Positions 1-6,590 are shown, numbered from the stretch's first letter. The stretch is 8,021 nt of DNA from Candidatus Heimdallarchaeota archaeon (GCA_027016475.1 JALUTL010000379.1:1-8021); one strand, 5' to 3'. The notes: generated by a model from the sequence alone, not told the origin. Program-made: numbers and translations.

Positions 1-81
1 CCTAGAATTCCTAAATTGTTGCAAAATAATTAATTATAAGTCAGCAAGAAAAATTAATGACAAGCTACAATTTCCAACCAA

Positions 82-210
82 CAGTGATATGCCCGCCGAT
101 GAGGGATAGCATGTATGGCGATCTGTAAGTCCTGAGGCGGATCAATGGATGCCCCTGTCGTCTTTGGTACCTTTCGGTATTGGAGACATTGAGGCACGGC
201 TAGATACAAA
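82..210 (+). repeat. Degenerate IS right-end copy 1 (IS200/IS605-like)
   Basis: This stretch is homologous to the minus strand of 3148-3279, which follows the tnpB pseudogene. In the core (128-163 against 3195-3230) 33 of 36 positions match and all three differences are transitions. Weaker similarity extends left to about 82 and right to the shared agatacaaa at 202-210, after which the copies diverge. Both copies carry a stop codon at the same aligned place (TAA at 126-128 here), so the part before it may be the last codons of an old tnpB. No transposase reading is visible in the AT-rich bases 1-80, so this is a solo remnant, or its element lies further left and has been cut away. Confidence 0.7.
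151..194 (+). other. Nested hairpin in IS-end copy 1
   Basis: An inner stem GTACC (167-171) pairs with GGTAT (176-180, one G-U) around a TTTC loop. It sits inside an outer stem, TGTC (156-159) with GACA (185-188), which can extend outward imperfectly through GCCC and GAGGC. Copy 2 has a stem in the same place with different bases. In this IS family, subterminal hairpins are recognised by the Y1 transposase, and the right end also encodes the TnpB guide RNA; which role applies here is not visible. Confidence 0.45.
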
Positions 211-230
211 CGTATCGTCGATGGAGTAAC

Positions 231-254
231 AATTCCATTAGAATTATTGGAATT
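231..254. promoter_or_regulatory. Short palindrome upstream of the HugZ-like gene
   Basis: AATTCCA (231-237) is repeated inverted as TGGAATT (248-254) around a 10-nt spacer, 43-66 nt before the ATG at 297. A T-rich, weakly TATA-like stretch (264-270) lies about 27-33 nt before that ATG, so the palindrome would sit just upstream of a leaderless promoter. It could be an operator, but a chance palindrome in AT-rich DNA is also possible. Confidence 0.25.
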
Positions 255-296
255 AGTCAACTGCTTTTTAGAAAGGTTTGAATATCCGATATATCC

Positions 297-1031
297 ATGG
301 CGATTATGCAAGCGCAAAGTAAGCTGAAAAAAGAGGTAATTGGAGAAGCCAGAAGACTCCTCAAATCAACAAGCTATGGCGTCATGTCCACAATCAGTAT
401 AGATGTTGAAGGATACCCTTTCGGATCACACATGCCTTATTGTCTTGACTCCAGCGGAAACCTGCTCATCTATATTAGCACATTGGCCCAACACACCAAG
501 AATTTGGATGCCAATCCAAAGTGCTCATTGACCATCATCGAACCAAACCCTAACCACATCCAAAATTCGGCACGGCTTACCTATATAGGAAATGCAAAAA
601 GGGTCACGGATGAAGAATTTGAAGAAGCCTACCAACAGTACGTCAGGTATTTTCCCAACGCCAAACGATACAGGGAAACTCACGACTTCCATATTTACAG
701 GGTTGAGCCTGTCAGGATTAGATACATAGGTGGCTTCGGCAAGATTTTCTGGATTGAAACTGATGAACTGTTCCAACAGGACATCTTCGACACCAATGTC
801 AAAGAGCAGATCCTGACCCATATGAACGAGGATCACGTAGACTTCATGAAGAAGTACTTTGTCAAGCATCTAGACATGGAACTGTCCGAAGAAGACAAAC
901 CGCGAATGGTAGACATTGACAAATATGGTGTGACTGTCATGCTCAAGGACATCCCCTACTTTTTTGAATTTGAGGAACCATTGGCAGATACTGCACAGGC
1001 CAAAGATGCAATTATTAAATTGGCGAACTGA
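297..1031 (+). CDS. HugZ-like pyridoxamine-phosphate-oxidase-fold protein with DUF2470 domain
   Basis: The 244-residue protein has the two-part layout of the HugZ family. An FMN-binding split barrel spans about residues 10-150 and includes the family-like blocks YFPNAKRY (118-125), HDFHIYR (129-135) and IGGFG (144-148). A DUF2470 domain spans about 165-242 with HMNEDHVDFM (175-184) and the later MVDIDKYGV block. Characterised relatives bind heme and some open the heme ring to release iron; others bind flavin or F420, so the substrate cannot be fixed from sequence. There is no signal peptide or membrane segment, so it is cytosolic. The length is close to bacterial HugZ (about 250). The ATG at 297 is preferred; ATG at 306 is the alternative. 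GAAAGG at 271-276 is too far upstream to be a convincing ribosome site, so a leaderless start is possible. The gene converges on the regulator at 1054-1682 with a 22-nt gap. Confidence 0.85.
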   Translation: MAIMQAQSKLKKEVIGEARRLLKSTSYGVMSTISIDVEGYPFGSHMPYCLDSSGNLLIYISTLAQHTKNLDANPKCSLTIIEPNPNHIQNSARLTYIGNAKRVTDEEFEEAYQQYVRYFPNAKRYRETHDFHIYRVEPVRIRYIGGFGKIFWIETDELFQQDIFDTNVKEQILTHMNEDHVDFMKKYFVKHLDMELSEEDKPRMVDIDKYGVTVMLKDIPYFFEFEEPLADTAQAKDAIIKLAN

Positions 1032-1043
1032 TGCCAATTTGAC

Positions 1044-1055
1044 TTTCTTTTTTTT
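1044..1055 (+). terminator. T-tract terminator after the HugZ-like gene
   Basis: TTTC followed by eight T begins 12 nt after the TGA stop. Archaeal RNA polymerase terminates at such T-tracts without needing a hairpin. The tract touches the stop codon of the convergent gene (TAA at 1056-1054 on the minus strand). Confidence 0.6.
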
Positions 1056-1682
1056 ACTCATCTCCAAAGAATACATTCTCCCATAAGTGGTTGAACTTAT
1101 TTACCAATTCTATAGCTTGTTTGCTGAGGAAAAGATAATTTGTTCGAAGATCACCAAACTGTTTTTTGGTTAGAACCAGCCCTTATCAGCCAATGTTTTT
1201 AACACGTTATAAATAGTGGATGGATGAATACGAATTTCTTCACAGAGGGTTGAGACTGTTGACTCTTTACAATTATTGATTTTTTGAAGAATGAGAAGAT
1301 GAACAATTTTCATACCATATAGCTCCTTAAAGTCATTATGGTTTTGATAACTGTCATTGAGCGGAAGGTTAATATCCTTAAATTGTAGCTCTTTTGATTT
1401 CAAAACAAAATGATCCACTGACACAACCCCCAACACAAGGATAATTGCAACTGCAAATAAAAGAGGATTGTCAAGAAAATGATTCTCGGATTTGAGATAT
1501 CTCATTACCTCATAAATTCTAGTCAGAACTACACCTCCTATCCCATGATTTTTTAGATTCCGCAAGGTTTTTATATGATGAAATTTTTTCAGTTCAAGCA
1601 TCAACCACTTCCCGGAAGTTGGTGGGACTTCCTTATATTTCAAAGATTCAACACCCAATTTTGTGAGCAGGAAAAGATGCAA
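1054..1682 (-). pseudogene. Membrane-anchored winged-helix regulator, broken by a 1-nt frameshift
   Basis: The first open frame (1682 to a stop at 1170) gives 170 residues. A basic N-terminal part is followed by one hydrophobic segment at about 70-95 (PLLFAVAIILVLGVVSV) and a winged helix from about 124, with a recognition helix in HPSTIYNVLKTLADKG. It stops abruptly at KGWF. In the next frame the sequence continues as LVLTKKQFGDLRTNYLFLSK and onward for about 41 codons to a TAA at 1056-1054. That supplies the missing wing and a final helix. One extra G in the GGG at 1182-1180 would restore a protein of about 209 residues. The start at 1682 is a TTG with no clear ribosome site; the first in-frame ATG is about codon 28. 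It lies 21 nt downstream of the Uma2-like gene and is probably co-transcribed with it. Membrane-bound one-component regulation is an inference from the domain layout. The frameshift could be a real mutation, a sequencing error or recoding. Confidence 0.65.
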
Positions 1683-1703
1683 AGAATAAAAAAGTATTGG
1701 AGA

Positions 1704-2657
1704 TTAACTTACATCTTTTAATCGTTGAAGCTTTTTTTCTGCTTTTTGCGCTTTTCTCTCTGCGCCGTCTGCCCTATTTTTTTCGGCTTCGGCTTCTTTT
1801 TCCTTTTCCTTCAGTTTCTTCTCTAATTTTCGAATTTTTTCGGTTTCCCTTTTCACTTTTTCTTCCATTTCCTTCATTTTTCTTTTGAGTTTTTCAGATG
1901 CCTTTTTTTCTGCTTTTCTGATTGCCTCTTCTGCTTCCATTTGGGATTTTTCAGCTTTTGTTTTAAGGATTTTTTTGGTATTTCTGTCAATCAGTACAAG
2001 TCTGTAAGTGGCATAATCTTTGTTGTTTATTCGATACTTATCTTGTAATTTCATAATTCCGAATTTAAATGGAAGAATGTCAGGTCGGATATCAATGAGC
2101 CTCTTGTGGTTAATATACCCCTTACCTTCAGTACAGCAGACTTCACTTAGGTCTGCAATATGGTAATTTCCGTTATCGAGGTAGATAACCTTGAGATACG
2201 GAGCTTTAACTATCGCAGGATTGGAAATATGATTGCTGAAAAACACATAGATGGGGATTCCCAATTTCTGGCAGATCTGAGCTGTCAGTCCTAAGTAATC
2301 GTTATATGTCGATGATGACACAACATTGATGACCATTGTGGGTGTAAGACCGTCAAAACTATCAGAGTTATAGAAAGGGAATTGATAGGGGGGATTGAAC
2401 CCCTTAAAATAGGAGATGTCAAACAGAACACACAGTTTTTCGTTGTCTATACTGAAATAATGCTGTAAGTTACATAAAGTTCGATCATCTGGAAAATTTG
2501 TAGACAGCACATCATGGAGATAGTTGATTATATGGAAGTAAGGTTCGGCCATTCCCAATCGATTTTTTGATTGGGTTTCTTCCTCCATCTGTTTCATTGT
2601 GACAATTATTTGGGTAATGAGAGAGGTAAAATCATCATCATCATCAATTTTAAGCAT
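1704..2657 (-). CDS. Uma2-like (DUF820) nuclease-fold protein with C-terminal coiled coil
   Basis: Residue numbers below count from the TTG at 2660; the ATG at 2657, one codon later, is preferred because a TATA box sits 27 nt before it. The N-terminus has an acidic run from five GAT codons. Residues 40-170 follow the Uma2 restriction-endonuclease-like pattern: PYFHIINYLHDVL (40-52), the LFDISYF strand with Asp81, then LTPTMVINVVSSST (105-118) and LGIPIYVFFS (133-142). In Uma2 proteins the strand before SPST normally carries a catalytic Glu, and a Lys follows a few residues after the next Asp. Here those places seem to hold Asn112 and about Leu125, so the nuclease is probably inactive. Residues about 228-314 are a Lys/Glu/Arg/Ala-rich coiled coil. 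The role may be structural or DNA/partner binding; that is inference. It is followed after 21 nt by the winged-helix gene. Confidence 0.7.
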   Translation of the reverse strand: MLKIDDDDDFTSLITQIIVTMKQMEEETQSKNRLGMAEPYFHIINYLHDVLSTNFPDDRTLCNLQHYFSIDNEKLCVLFDISYFKGFNPPYQFPFYNSDSFDGLTPTMVINVVSSSTYNDYLGLTAQICQKLGIPIYVFFSNHISNPAIVKAPYLKVIYLDNGNYHIADLSEVCCTEGKGYINHKRLIDIRPDILPFKFGIMKLQDKYRINNKDYATYRLVLIDRNTKKILKTKAEKSQMEAEEAIRKAEKKASEKLKRKMKEMEEKVKRETEKIRKLEKKLKEKEKEAEAEKNRADGAERKAQKAEKKLQRLKDVS

Positions 2658-2679
2658 CAAAATAAATTAGACAAGGGAG

Positions 2680-2687
2680 AATATAAA
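2680..2687 (-). promoter_or_regulatory. TATA box for the Uma2-like gene
   Basis: TTTATATT on the minus strand is centred about 27 nt before the ATG at 2657. This is the spacing expected when an archaeal transcript starts at or next to the start codon. No Shine-Dalgarno-like motif lies in between, which agrees with a leaderless mRNA. Confidence 0.55.
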
Positions 2688-2857
2688 TTTTAAGAGAACA
2701 GTTTAAATGTGTGAACATGTATAAGTTTGAAACATATTTTGATTACTAATTTGAAATTAAGCATTCATCCCGGCACTTGGATATTCACTCTATACAATGA
2801 GATCATTTGATTAAACCTGTGTTTGTAAATCTTTGGCAAAACCCATCGCGTCTGTTC

Positions 2858-3153
2858 TCAGTCCTCCAGTTCTCGCTGAAGACGACGCAATTCGACAACA
2901 AACGGATCGTTCAAGTCTTTCTCCTTTTGCCCAAATTTCACCAGCAAACGAAAAACAAGATATAATGTGGAAAACAATACAAAAAAAGCCGGAAACTCCC
3001 GACTGAATAGCTTGGATAGCTGGTTTTGTTTTACAATTGGGAACACTCCTGCCTGCAAATCTCGGGAAATTAATAATTTATCAATTGGAATCGAACTGAA
3101 ATTCCCAATTGGACCATAAAAAATTACGGAGTTGACTATATGGATGATTTGTA
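2858..3153 (-). pseudogene. Unrecognised membrane protein, 5'-truncated at the IS end
   Basis: I do not recognise the family. The frame is open from just after a TAG at 3157-3155, inside the end of the IS repeat, to the stop at 2858. No ATG occurs in it. The only starts are TTG at 3058 or GTG at 3046, giving 66 or 62 residues. The part upstream of TTG also reads like protein, with FYGPIGNFSSIPIDKLL ahead of it. The downstream part has a hydrophobic segment (FPAFFVLFSTLYLVFRLLV) followed by a charged tail ending LRRLQRELED. This is what a gene that lost its N-terminus to an insertion would look like. A short real gene starting at 3058 is the alternative. The matching N-terminal half may lie at 5091-5243. 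Confidence 0.4.
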
Positions 3154-3279
3154 TCTAACCATGCCTCCCTGTCTCTTTCACCTATCGGTTCCGGAGACGA
3201 CAGGGACATCCACTGATCCACCTCAGGACTCATAGGTCACCATGCCTGTCTGTCCATCATGGGCAGGGCATAATCACTG
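3148..3279 (-). repeat. IS right-end copy 2, inverted relative to copy 1
   Basis: Read on the minus strand, this matches 82-210 (+). The best block is 3230-3195, and the match ends at the shared agatacaaa (3156-3148). A TGA at 3232-3230 lines up with the TAA of copy 1. It lies downstream of the tnpB pseudogene in the same orientation, which is where an IS200/IS605 right end belongs. The point where the copies diverge gives the best estimate of the element boundary, about 3147. Confidence 0.65.
3166..3206 (-). other. Nested hairpin in IS-end copy 2
   Basis: Given on the plus strand, TCCCTGTC (3166-3173) pairs perfectly with GACAGGGA (3199-3206). Inside this, ACC (3180-3182) pairs with GGT (3187-3189) around a 4-nt loop. 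Copy 1 keeps the same nested shape with different sequence in the inner stem. This points to a structure under selection in the parent element, such as a subterminal transposase hairpin or part of a TnpB guide RNA. Confidence 0.45.
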
Positions 3280-3620
3280 CCGAAGTGCAGGCAATCGTCA
3301 GTGACCCACTGACTTTTGTGGTTACCCCTTGGCAGCCCATCACGCAGTGACCCCTCGCGAGGTTTGCTAGGGAGCGTTCCATTGACGCTATTCTCTCCCA
3401 TTCCAGACCGAAATTTGGAATAGTTGTTACCCTTCGTCCAGAATGACTCACTGGTAGAGAGACGGGTGAGGACGCAGGATCGTCCTGTCATAGATTTCCG
3501 GATACTTTGGTACTTTGGGGGCGGGCATGGTCTTGATCCAAGCCATTGGGCTGGGCCATTCCACTCATGTAGGGATTGGCCTCTGCCTTTTGATCATTTT
3601 CCAATGATGCTTCTCAGGCT

Positions 3621-5076
3621 TCAGGTCAGTCCTGCCCTTTGTCTGGCGGGACAACTGTCGCCATTCGCCCTGCCACCATCTGATCCGCCTGCCCAAGGCC
3701 ACCCCAGTCCCTTGGGCTTACCAGTGTGATCAGGTACTTCACACAATGTTGACGGCCTGTTCAGGTCAACATTGGCCATGAACCCGCACTGAATGCATTC
3801 AAACCAGCCATCATGCCGAAACACCCTGCCATACTTTCGCATGGAGCTCTACTTTCTGAACCTGCGGAATTCACATATACCACAGCGGGAACAGGTGCGA
3901 GAGGTGTACTGCTCATCCACCGGTATGACTTCAATGCCAGAAGCCTGAGCGACTTGCTTAAGTATCTGCCATCGTCCGAAATACCGCAAGCGGCACTGCC
4001 TTCTTCGCTGTTTTTTGCCACATGCGGAATCCGTTCGTTGATGTGCTTCAGATAGCCCACCGCAATCCTTATGTCCCAGCCGGCCTGCCGCCACGCAAAA
4101 CAGTCTGCAAGGATTTTGCCTGACAGGATATTCTCTGCCTCCTTGCGGACGGATAGCCATGCCTTATGGGTAATGCACAGCGCATGGACAACCTTTCGTT
4201 TTCTGCTGTTCCAGTGATGCGGTGGGGCTGTTGCTTTGAGTTCTTCAAACACACGCTTAAGCTCCTGCAACTTGCAGTCGAGCATATGGAGCTTCCTGCT
4301 GTGTGCCGGCACCCGGTAGTATCTCACTAGCTCATTTCGGAGCTTGAGATCATGGGCCGGCACGAACACACCTGTGTAGAGGATACGTAACCGGGTATCC
4401 AGCCCAAGAATGACCTCCTTCTCCTTTCCGGGTTCGGGCACAGGAATTGAGGAAGGCTGAACCTCGGTTTCTTGGGACTCTATGTCATAGGTCAGGTTCA
4501 GCTAGAATTTGTGGCTGCCTGTCAAGATAGTTGCTGTCTTGGCGTCCAAAAGATTGAGTCCCAGCTTTTCCAGCAGCTTCTCCTGCTTTTCTGGTAGGTG
4601 GAAGGGTAGCCATCTGGCCTTGCCCCATGGATCATACACAATAACCAATATTTGTCGGAGACCAATGGATCAGACTCAATCATCGCCGTGCCTGTTGTGT
4701 ATTTGCCGTTGCCCCTGTCTCGCTGCAGATTCAGCCGCCGTGTCGTTTTGGTTCGGCCATTTGAGAAAGGCTGGCTGGAGGTTCGGCTTATATGTGACTG
4801 GTAGGCCTCCCATGCCCAGTCCCGAATCTCCTGGTATTCACGTGTCTTGAACATAAACTGCTTCTTCAGGTTGTAGGGCACCCGTTTGCGTGCCTTTGCT
4901 GACAGAAATAGCTTATCCATACTGAACTTGCTGAGCTTTCTTCTCTTCTGTTGCTCATGCAACAAGTGATACACTATGTATTTGGCCATCTCACTGGCCC
5001 TTCGAATTAGATCGCTGATAAACTGCCGTTTGTTTTTTCGGAGCTCATCAAAGATGACAGAGATGGTGAAGTACAC
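3621..5076 (-). pseudogene. tnpB: tnpB (IS200/IS605 OrfB, RNA-guided nuclease family), degraded
   Basis: A TnpB can be read across three minus-strand frames. Segment 1 runs from GTG 5076 to about 4650 (RDWAWEAYQSH region). Segment 2, about 4650 to 4040, has KARWLPFHLPEKQEKLLEKL, ILTGSHKF, a TAG at 4504-4502, then LNLTYDIES and the RuvC start VILGLDTRLRILYTG. Segment 3, about 4030 onward, has GIEVIPVDEQYTSRTCSRCG, a TAG at 3851-3849, then GWFECIQCGF and NVDLN (3773-3759). The zinc ribbon (CSRC and CIQC) and the first and last RuvC Asp are recognisable. The middle RuvC Glu, normally in an E-x-L motif, appears as Gly in IAVGYLK. Intact TnpB is an RNA-guided DNA nuclease that promotes retention of the element. 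With two frameshifts, two stops and a lost catalytic residue this copy is dead. Confidence 0.85.
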
Positions 5077-5090
5077 CAGTCATCACTTCT

Positions 5091-5243
5091 AACTACACTA
5101 TTTAAGAGGCGACAATCGAGGCGAACGGGATCAGTTGCTGGTTTGTTCTTCAATACTAATGGCCGCTGCTCGGTTTCAACCAAAACAAAATCAGGATCAT
5201 TCAAAATAGGGGACAAGGGGATAAAAATTGATAATTGGAACAT
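5091..5243 (-). pseudogene. N-terminal fragment of an unrecognised gene, cut by the IS (tentative)
   Basis: From an ATG at 5243 a frame reads MFQLSIFIPLSPILNDPDF, then VLVETEQRPLVLKNKPATDP and RLDCRLLNSVV, where the tnpB region begins. Base composition is like the flanks rather than the IS. The frame runs on for about 28 codons inside the tnpB segment out of phase with it, so its natural end is lost. The fragment on the other side of the IS (3153-2858) starts with VNSVIFYGPIG; the NSV at both edges uses different codons, so it is not a simple target duplication. Joined, they would give about 140 residues with a C-terminal membrane helix. Alternatively this is a divergent 5' part of tnpB itself, shifted in frame. 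Confidence 0.35.
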
Positions 5244-5273
5244 CAGATGTTTATATTAAAAAGTTAATGAAAT

Positions 5274-5432
5274 ATGCTTTTCCCATTGTTGGGTGCCTTA
5301 TCCTTCAGTCGCCTGTTTGCGCATTATGGTCTTCCATTAATTAAATTCATAGAATTAAATTCCATCATGGGAGACTGTACCATACTTCTTGCATCTATTG
5401 TTCCTGCCTATGGTTCCATTATTTGTTCTTAG
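5274..5432 (+). CDS. Possible 52-residue hydrophobic protein
   Basis: An ATG-started frame reads MLFPLLGALSFSRLFAHYGL and ends ASIVPAYGSIICS at TAG 5430-5432. It fills most of the 250-nt gap between the IS-flanking fragment and GAPDH. It is hydrophobic enough for one or two membrane segments. There is no ribosome site. A TATA-like TTTATATT at 5250-5257 lies too close for a leaderless start. Length alone does not separate it from chance, and I do not recognise the family. Confidence 0.2.
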   Translation: MLFPLLGALSFSRLFAHYGLPLIKFIELNSIMGDCTILLASIVPAYGSIICS

Positions 5433-5452
5433 ACCAATATCAATTGTTCTCG

Positions 5453-5462
5453 AAAAATAAAA
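5453..5462 (-). terminator. T-rich terminator after GAPDH
   Basis: On the minus strand TTTTATTTTT begins 33 nt after the GAPDH stop codon. It matches the T-tract signal used by archaeal RNA polymerase. No strong stem precedes it. Confidence 0.45.
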
Positions 5463-5495
5463 CATCTTTACACACTTTGCAACCGATTTGACAGG

Positions 5496-6524
5496 TTAGG
5501 CAGCCTTTTCCAATTCCCACATTGCATGAACCAAATTGGCAGTCCGGTTGGCGTAGCCCCATTCATTGTCGTACCAAGCCAACACCTTCAGTAGCGTCCC
5601 CTCGATCAGCATCATTGACGGGAAATCAACAATGCAGCTTAACGGATTGCTGTTGAAATCTATGGACACAAGCTCCCGCAGTTCATATCCCAAAATCCCC
5701 TTCATGTCCCCCTCAGATGCCTGAATGAACTTTTCCTGGATTTCCTCATTGCTGGAGGCAGCAGTTTTGAGCCGGACAGTCAAATCAACAACGGAAACAT
5801 TGGGAGTTGGTACACGAAGGGCCATACCATCCATTTTCCCCTTCAAGTGGGGTATGACCTCACCGATGGCCCGTGCGGCATCTGTAGTTGTGGGAATGAT
5901 AGACATCGCGGCGGCCCTTGACCTTCGGTAGTCGCGATGCTGTGAATCCAACAGACGTTGGTCATTGGTATAGGCATGCACAGTAGTCATCGTTCCATGC
6001 TCAATACCATAATGATCATTCAACACCTTGCACAACGGGGCCAAACAGTTGGTTGTACACGAAGCATTGGAAATGAGACGATGCGATGCAGGATCATATT
6101 GGTCAAAGTTCACGCCCAATACCACTGTTATATCCATATCCTTTCCGGGTGCACTCAGGATGGCCCGCTTTGCACCCGCTTCCAAATGCTTCTGAAGATC
6201 GACCCGCTTTGTGTATCTGCCCGTGCACTCTATGACGTAATCCACATCCAATTCTTTCCATGGAAGTTTCGCCGGATCAGGTTCACTAAGCACACGGAAC
6301 TCATCGCCATTGAAAACCAAATTGCCATTGGGGGCAACTTTAACACTTCCGTCAAACTTTCCGTGGATGGAATCATATTCGAAAAGATGGGCGAGCATCT
6401 CGGGACTCGAAAGATCGTTAATTCCAACAAGGTCGACCTGCTTGCTGTTGTTCAGCAGTGCCCGAGTTACAAGCCGTCCTATCCTTCCGAACCCATTTAT
6501 TGCAATTTTAGGGATGTCTGTCAA
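5496..6524 (-). CDS. gap: Class I glyceraldehyde-3-phosphate dehydrogenase
   Basis: The 342-residue protein has the complete class I GAPDH layout. The NAD-binding Rossmann fold starts KIAINGFGRIGR (6-17), and GINDL contains Asp37, which favours NAD over NADP. The active site SNASCTTNC has Cys156, the catalytic His is His183 in TVHAYTNDQ, and the C-terminal YDNEWGY lies at 318-324. The enzyme interconverts glyceraldehyde 3-phosphate and 1,3-bisphosphoglycerate in the cytosol. The start is taken as TTG 6524, directly after AGGTGAT. A longer reading from TTG 6584 adds 20 residues that do not resemble the family. Most archaea use the unrelated class II enzyme, so a class I enzyme here suggests gene transfer from bacteria if the host is archaeal. 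One oddity is PTTTDAARA (211-219): the usual motif is T-G-A-A, so Asp213 replaces the Gly of the inorganic-phosphate site. It is divergent from the DUF1786 gene. Confidence 0.93.
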   Translation of the reverse strand: MTDIPKIAINGFGRIGRLVTRALLNNSKQVDLVGINDLSSPEMLAHLFEYDSIHGKFDGSVKVAPNGNLVFNGDEFRVLSEPDPAKLPWKELDVDYVIECTGRYTKRVDLQKHLEAGAKRAILSAPGKDMDITVVLGVNFDQYDPASHRLISNASCTTNCLAPLCKVLNDHYGIEHGTMTTVHAYTNDQRLLDSQHRDYRRSRAAAMSIIPTTTDAARAIGEVIPHLKGKMDGMALRVPTPNVSVVDLTVRLKTAASSNEEIQEKFIQASEGDMKGILGYELRELVSIDFNSNPLSCIVDFPSMMLIEGTLLKVLAWYDNEWGYANRTANLVHAMWELEKAA

Positions 6525-6527
6525 TAA

Positions 6528-6534
6528 ATCACCT
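6528..6534 (-). promoter_or_regulatory. Shine-Dalgarno that fixes the GAPDH start
   Basis: AGGTGAT on the minus strand is complementary to the usual 3' end of archaeal and bacterial 16S rRNA. It ends 3 nt before the TTG at 6524. This selects TTG 6524 as the start over the longer frame from 6584. Confidence 0.6.
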
Positions 6535-6582
6535 GACTGTAAATTCGGACAGTGTACAAGAACCCTCGCCAGAAGAACATTC

Positions 6583-6590
6583 AATAAAGA
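6583..6590 (-). promoter_or_regulatory. Possible TATA element of GAPDH in the divergent intergenic region
   Basis: CTTTATTG on the minus strand is the best TATA-like match upstream of the GAPDH start. A transcript starting about 25-30 nt downstream would have a leader of roughly 30 nt that includes the Shine-Dalgarno, so it fits a leadered mRNA. The rest of the intergenic region to 6806 holds A-rich tracts and no clear TATA box at the expected distance from the ATG at 6807. Confidence 0.25.

Larger units (their letters stand above)
3148..5090 (-). mobile_element. Decayed IS200/IS605-type element, tnpB only
   Basis: The element contains a tnpB pseudogene (5076-3621) followed by about 470 nt without a convincing frame and then the right-end repeat (3279-3148). 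No Y1 transposase (tnpA) is present, so it was a tnpB-only element dependent on another copy, or it has lost tnpA. It is richer in G+C than its flanks, which suggests a source with different composition. The left boundary is inferred from the end of a host-like reading frame near 5091 and is not marked by a repeat. The short distance from there to the first tnpB codon suggests that part of the left end is missing. Region 3280-3620 holds short open frames only; none looks like a gene. Confidence 0.7.

Noticed and set aside
54..317. Minus-strand 87-residue open frame
   Set aside because: It lies antisense to the IS-end repeat and the start of the HugZ-like gene, and its sequence shows no domain.
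1697..1888. Plus-strand frame rich in Phe, Leu and Pro
   Set aside because: It is the antisense shadow of the Lys/Glu coiled coil of the Uma2-like protein.
2634..2648. Run of five GAT/ATC triplets
   Set aside because: It encodes the acidic N-terminus of the Uma2-like protein. Such a short run could vary in length but shows no further signal.
3082..3111. Inverted repeat CAATTGGAAT / ATTCCCAATTG
   Set aside because: It is imperfect (one bulge), lies inside the open frame that continues from the IS edge, and has no T-tract; chance is likely.
3237..3491. Minus-strand frame of 84 residues downstream of tnpB
   Set aside because: It may be part of a tnpB 3' extension or the right-end RNA region, but it has no recognisable domain, and the alignment of the two IS ends favours another frame ending in GDL-stop.
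3424..4850. Several plus-strand frames within the IS
   Set aside because: They are opposite to recognisable TnpB sequence and have no motif of their own.
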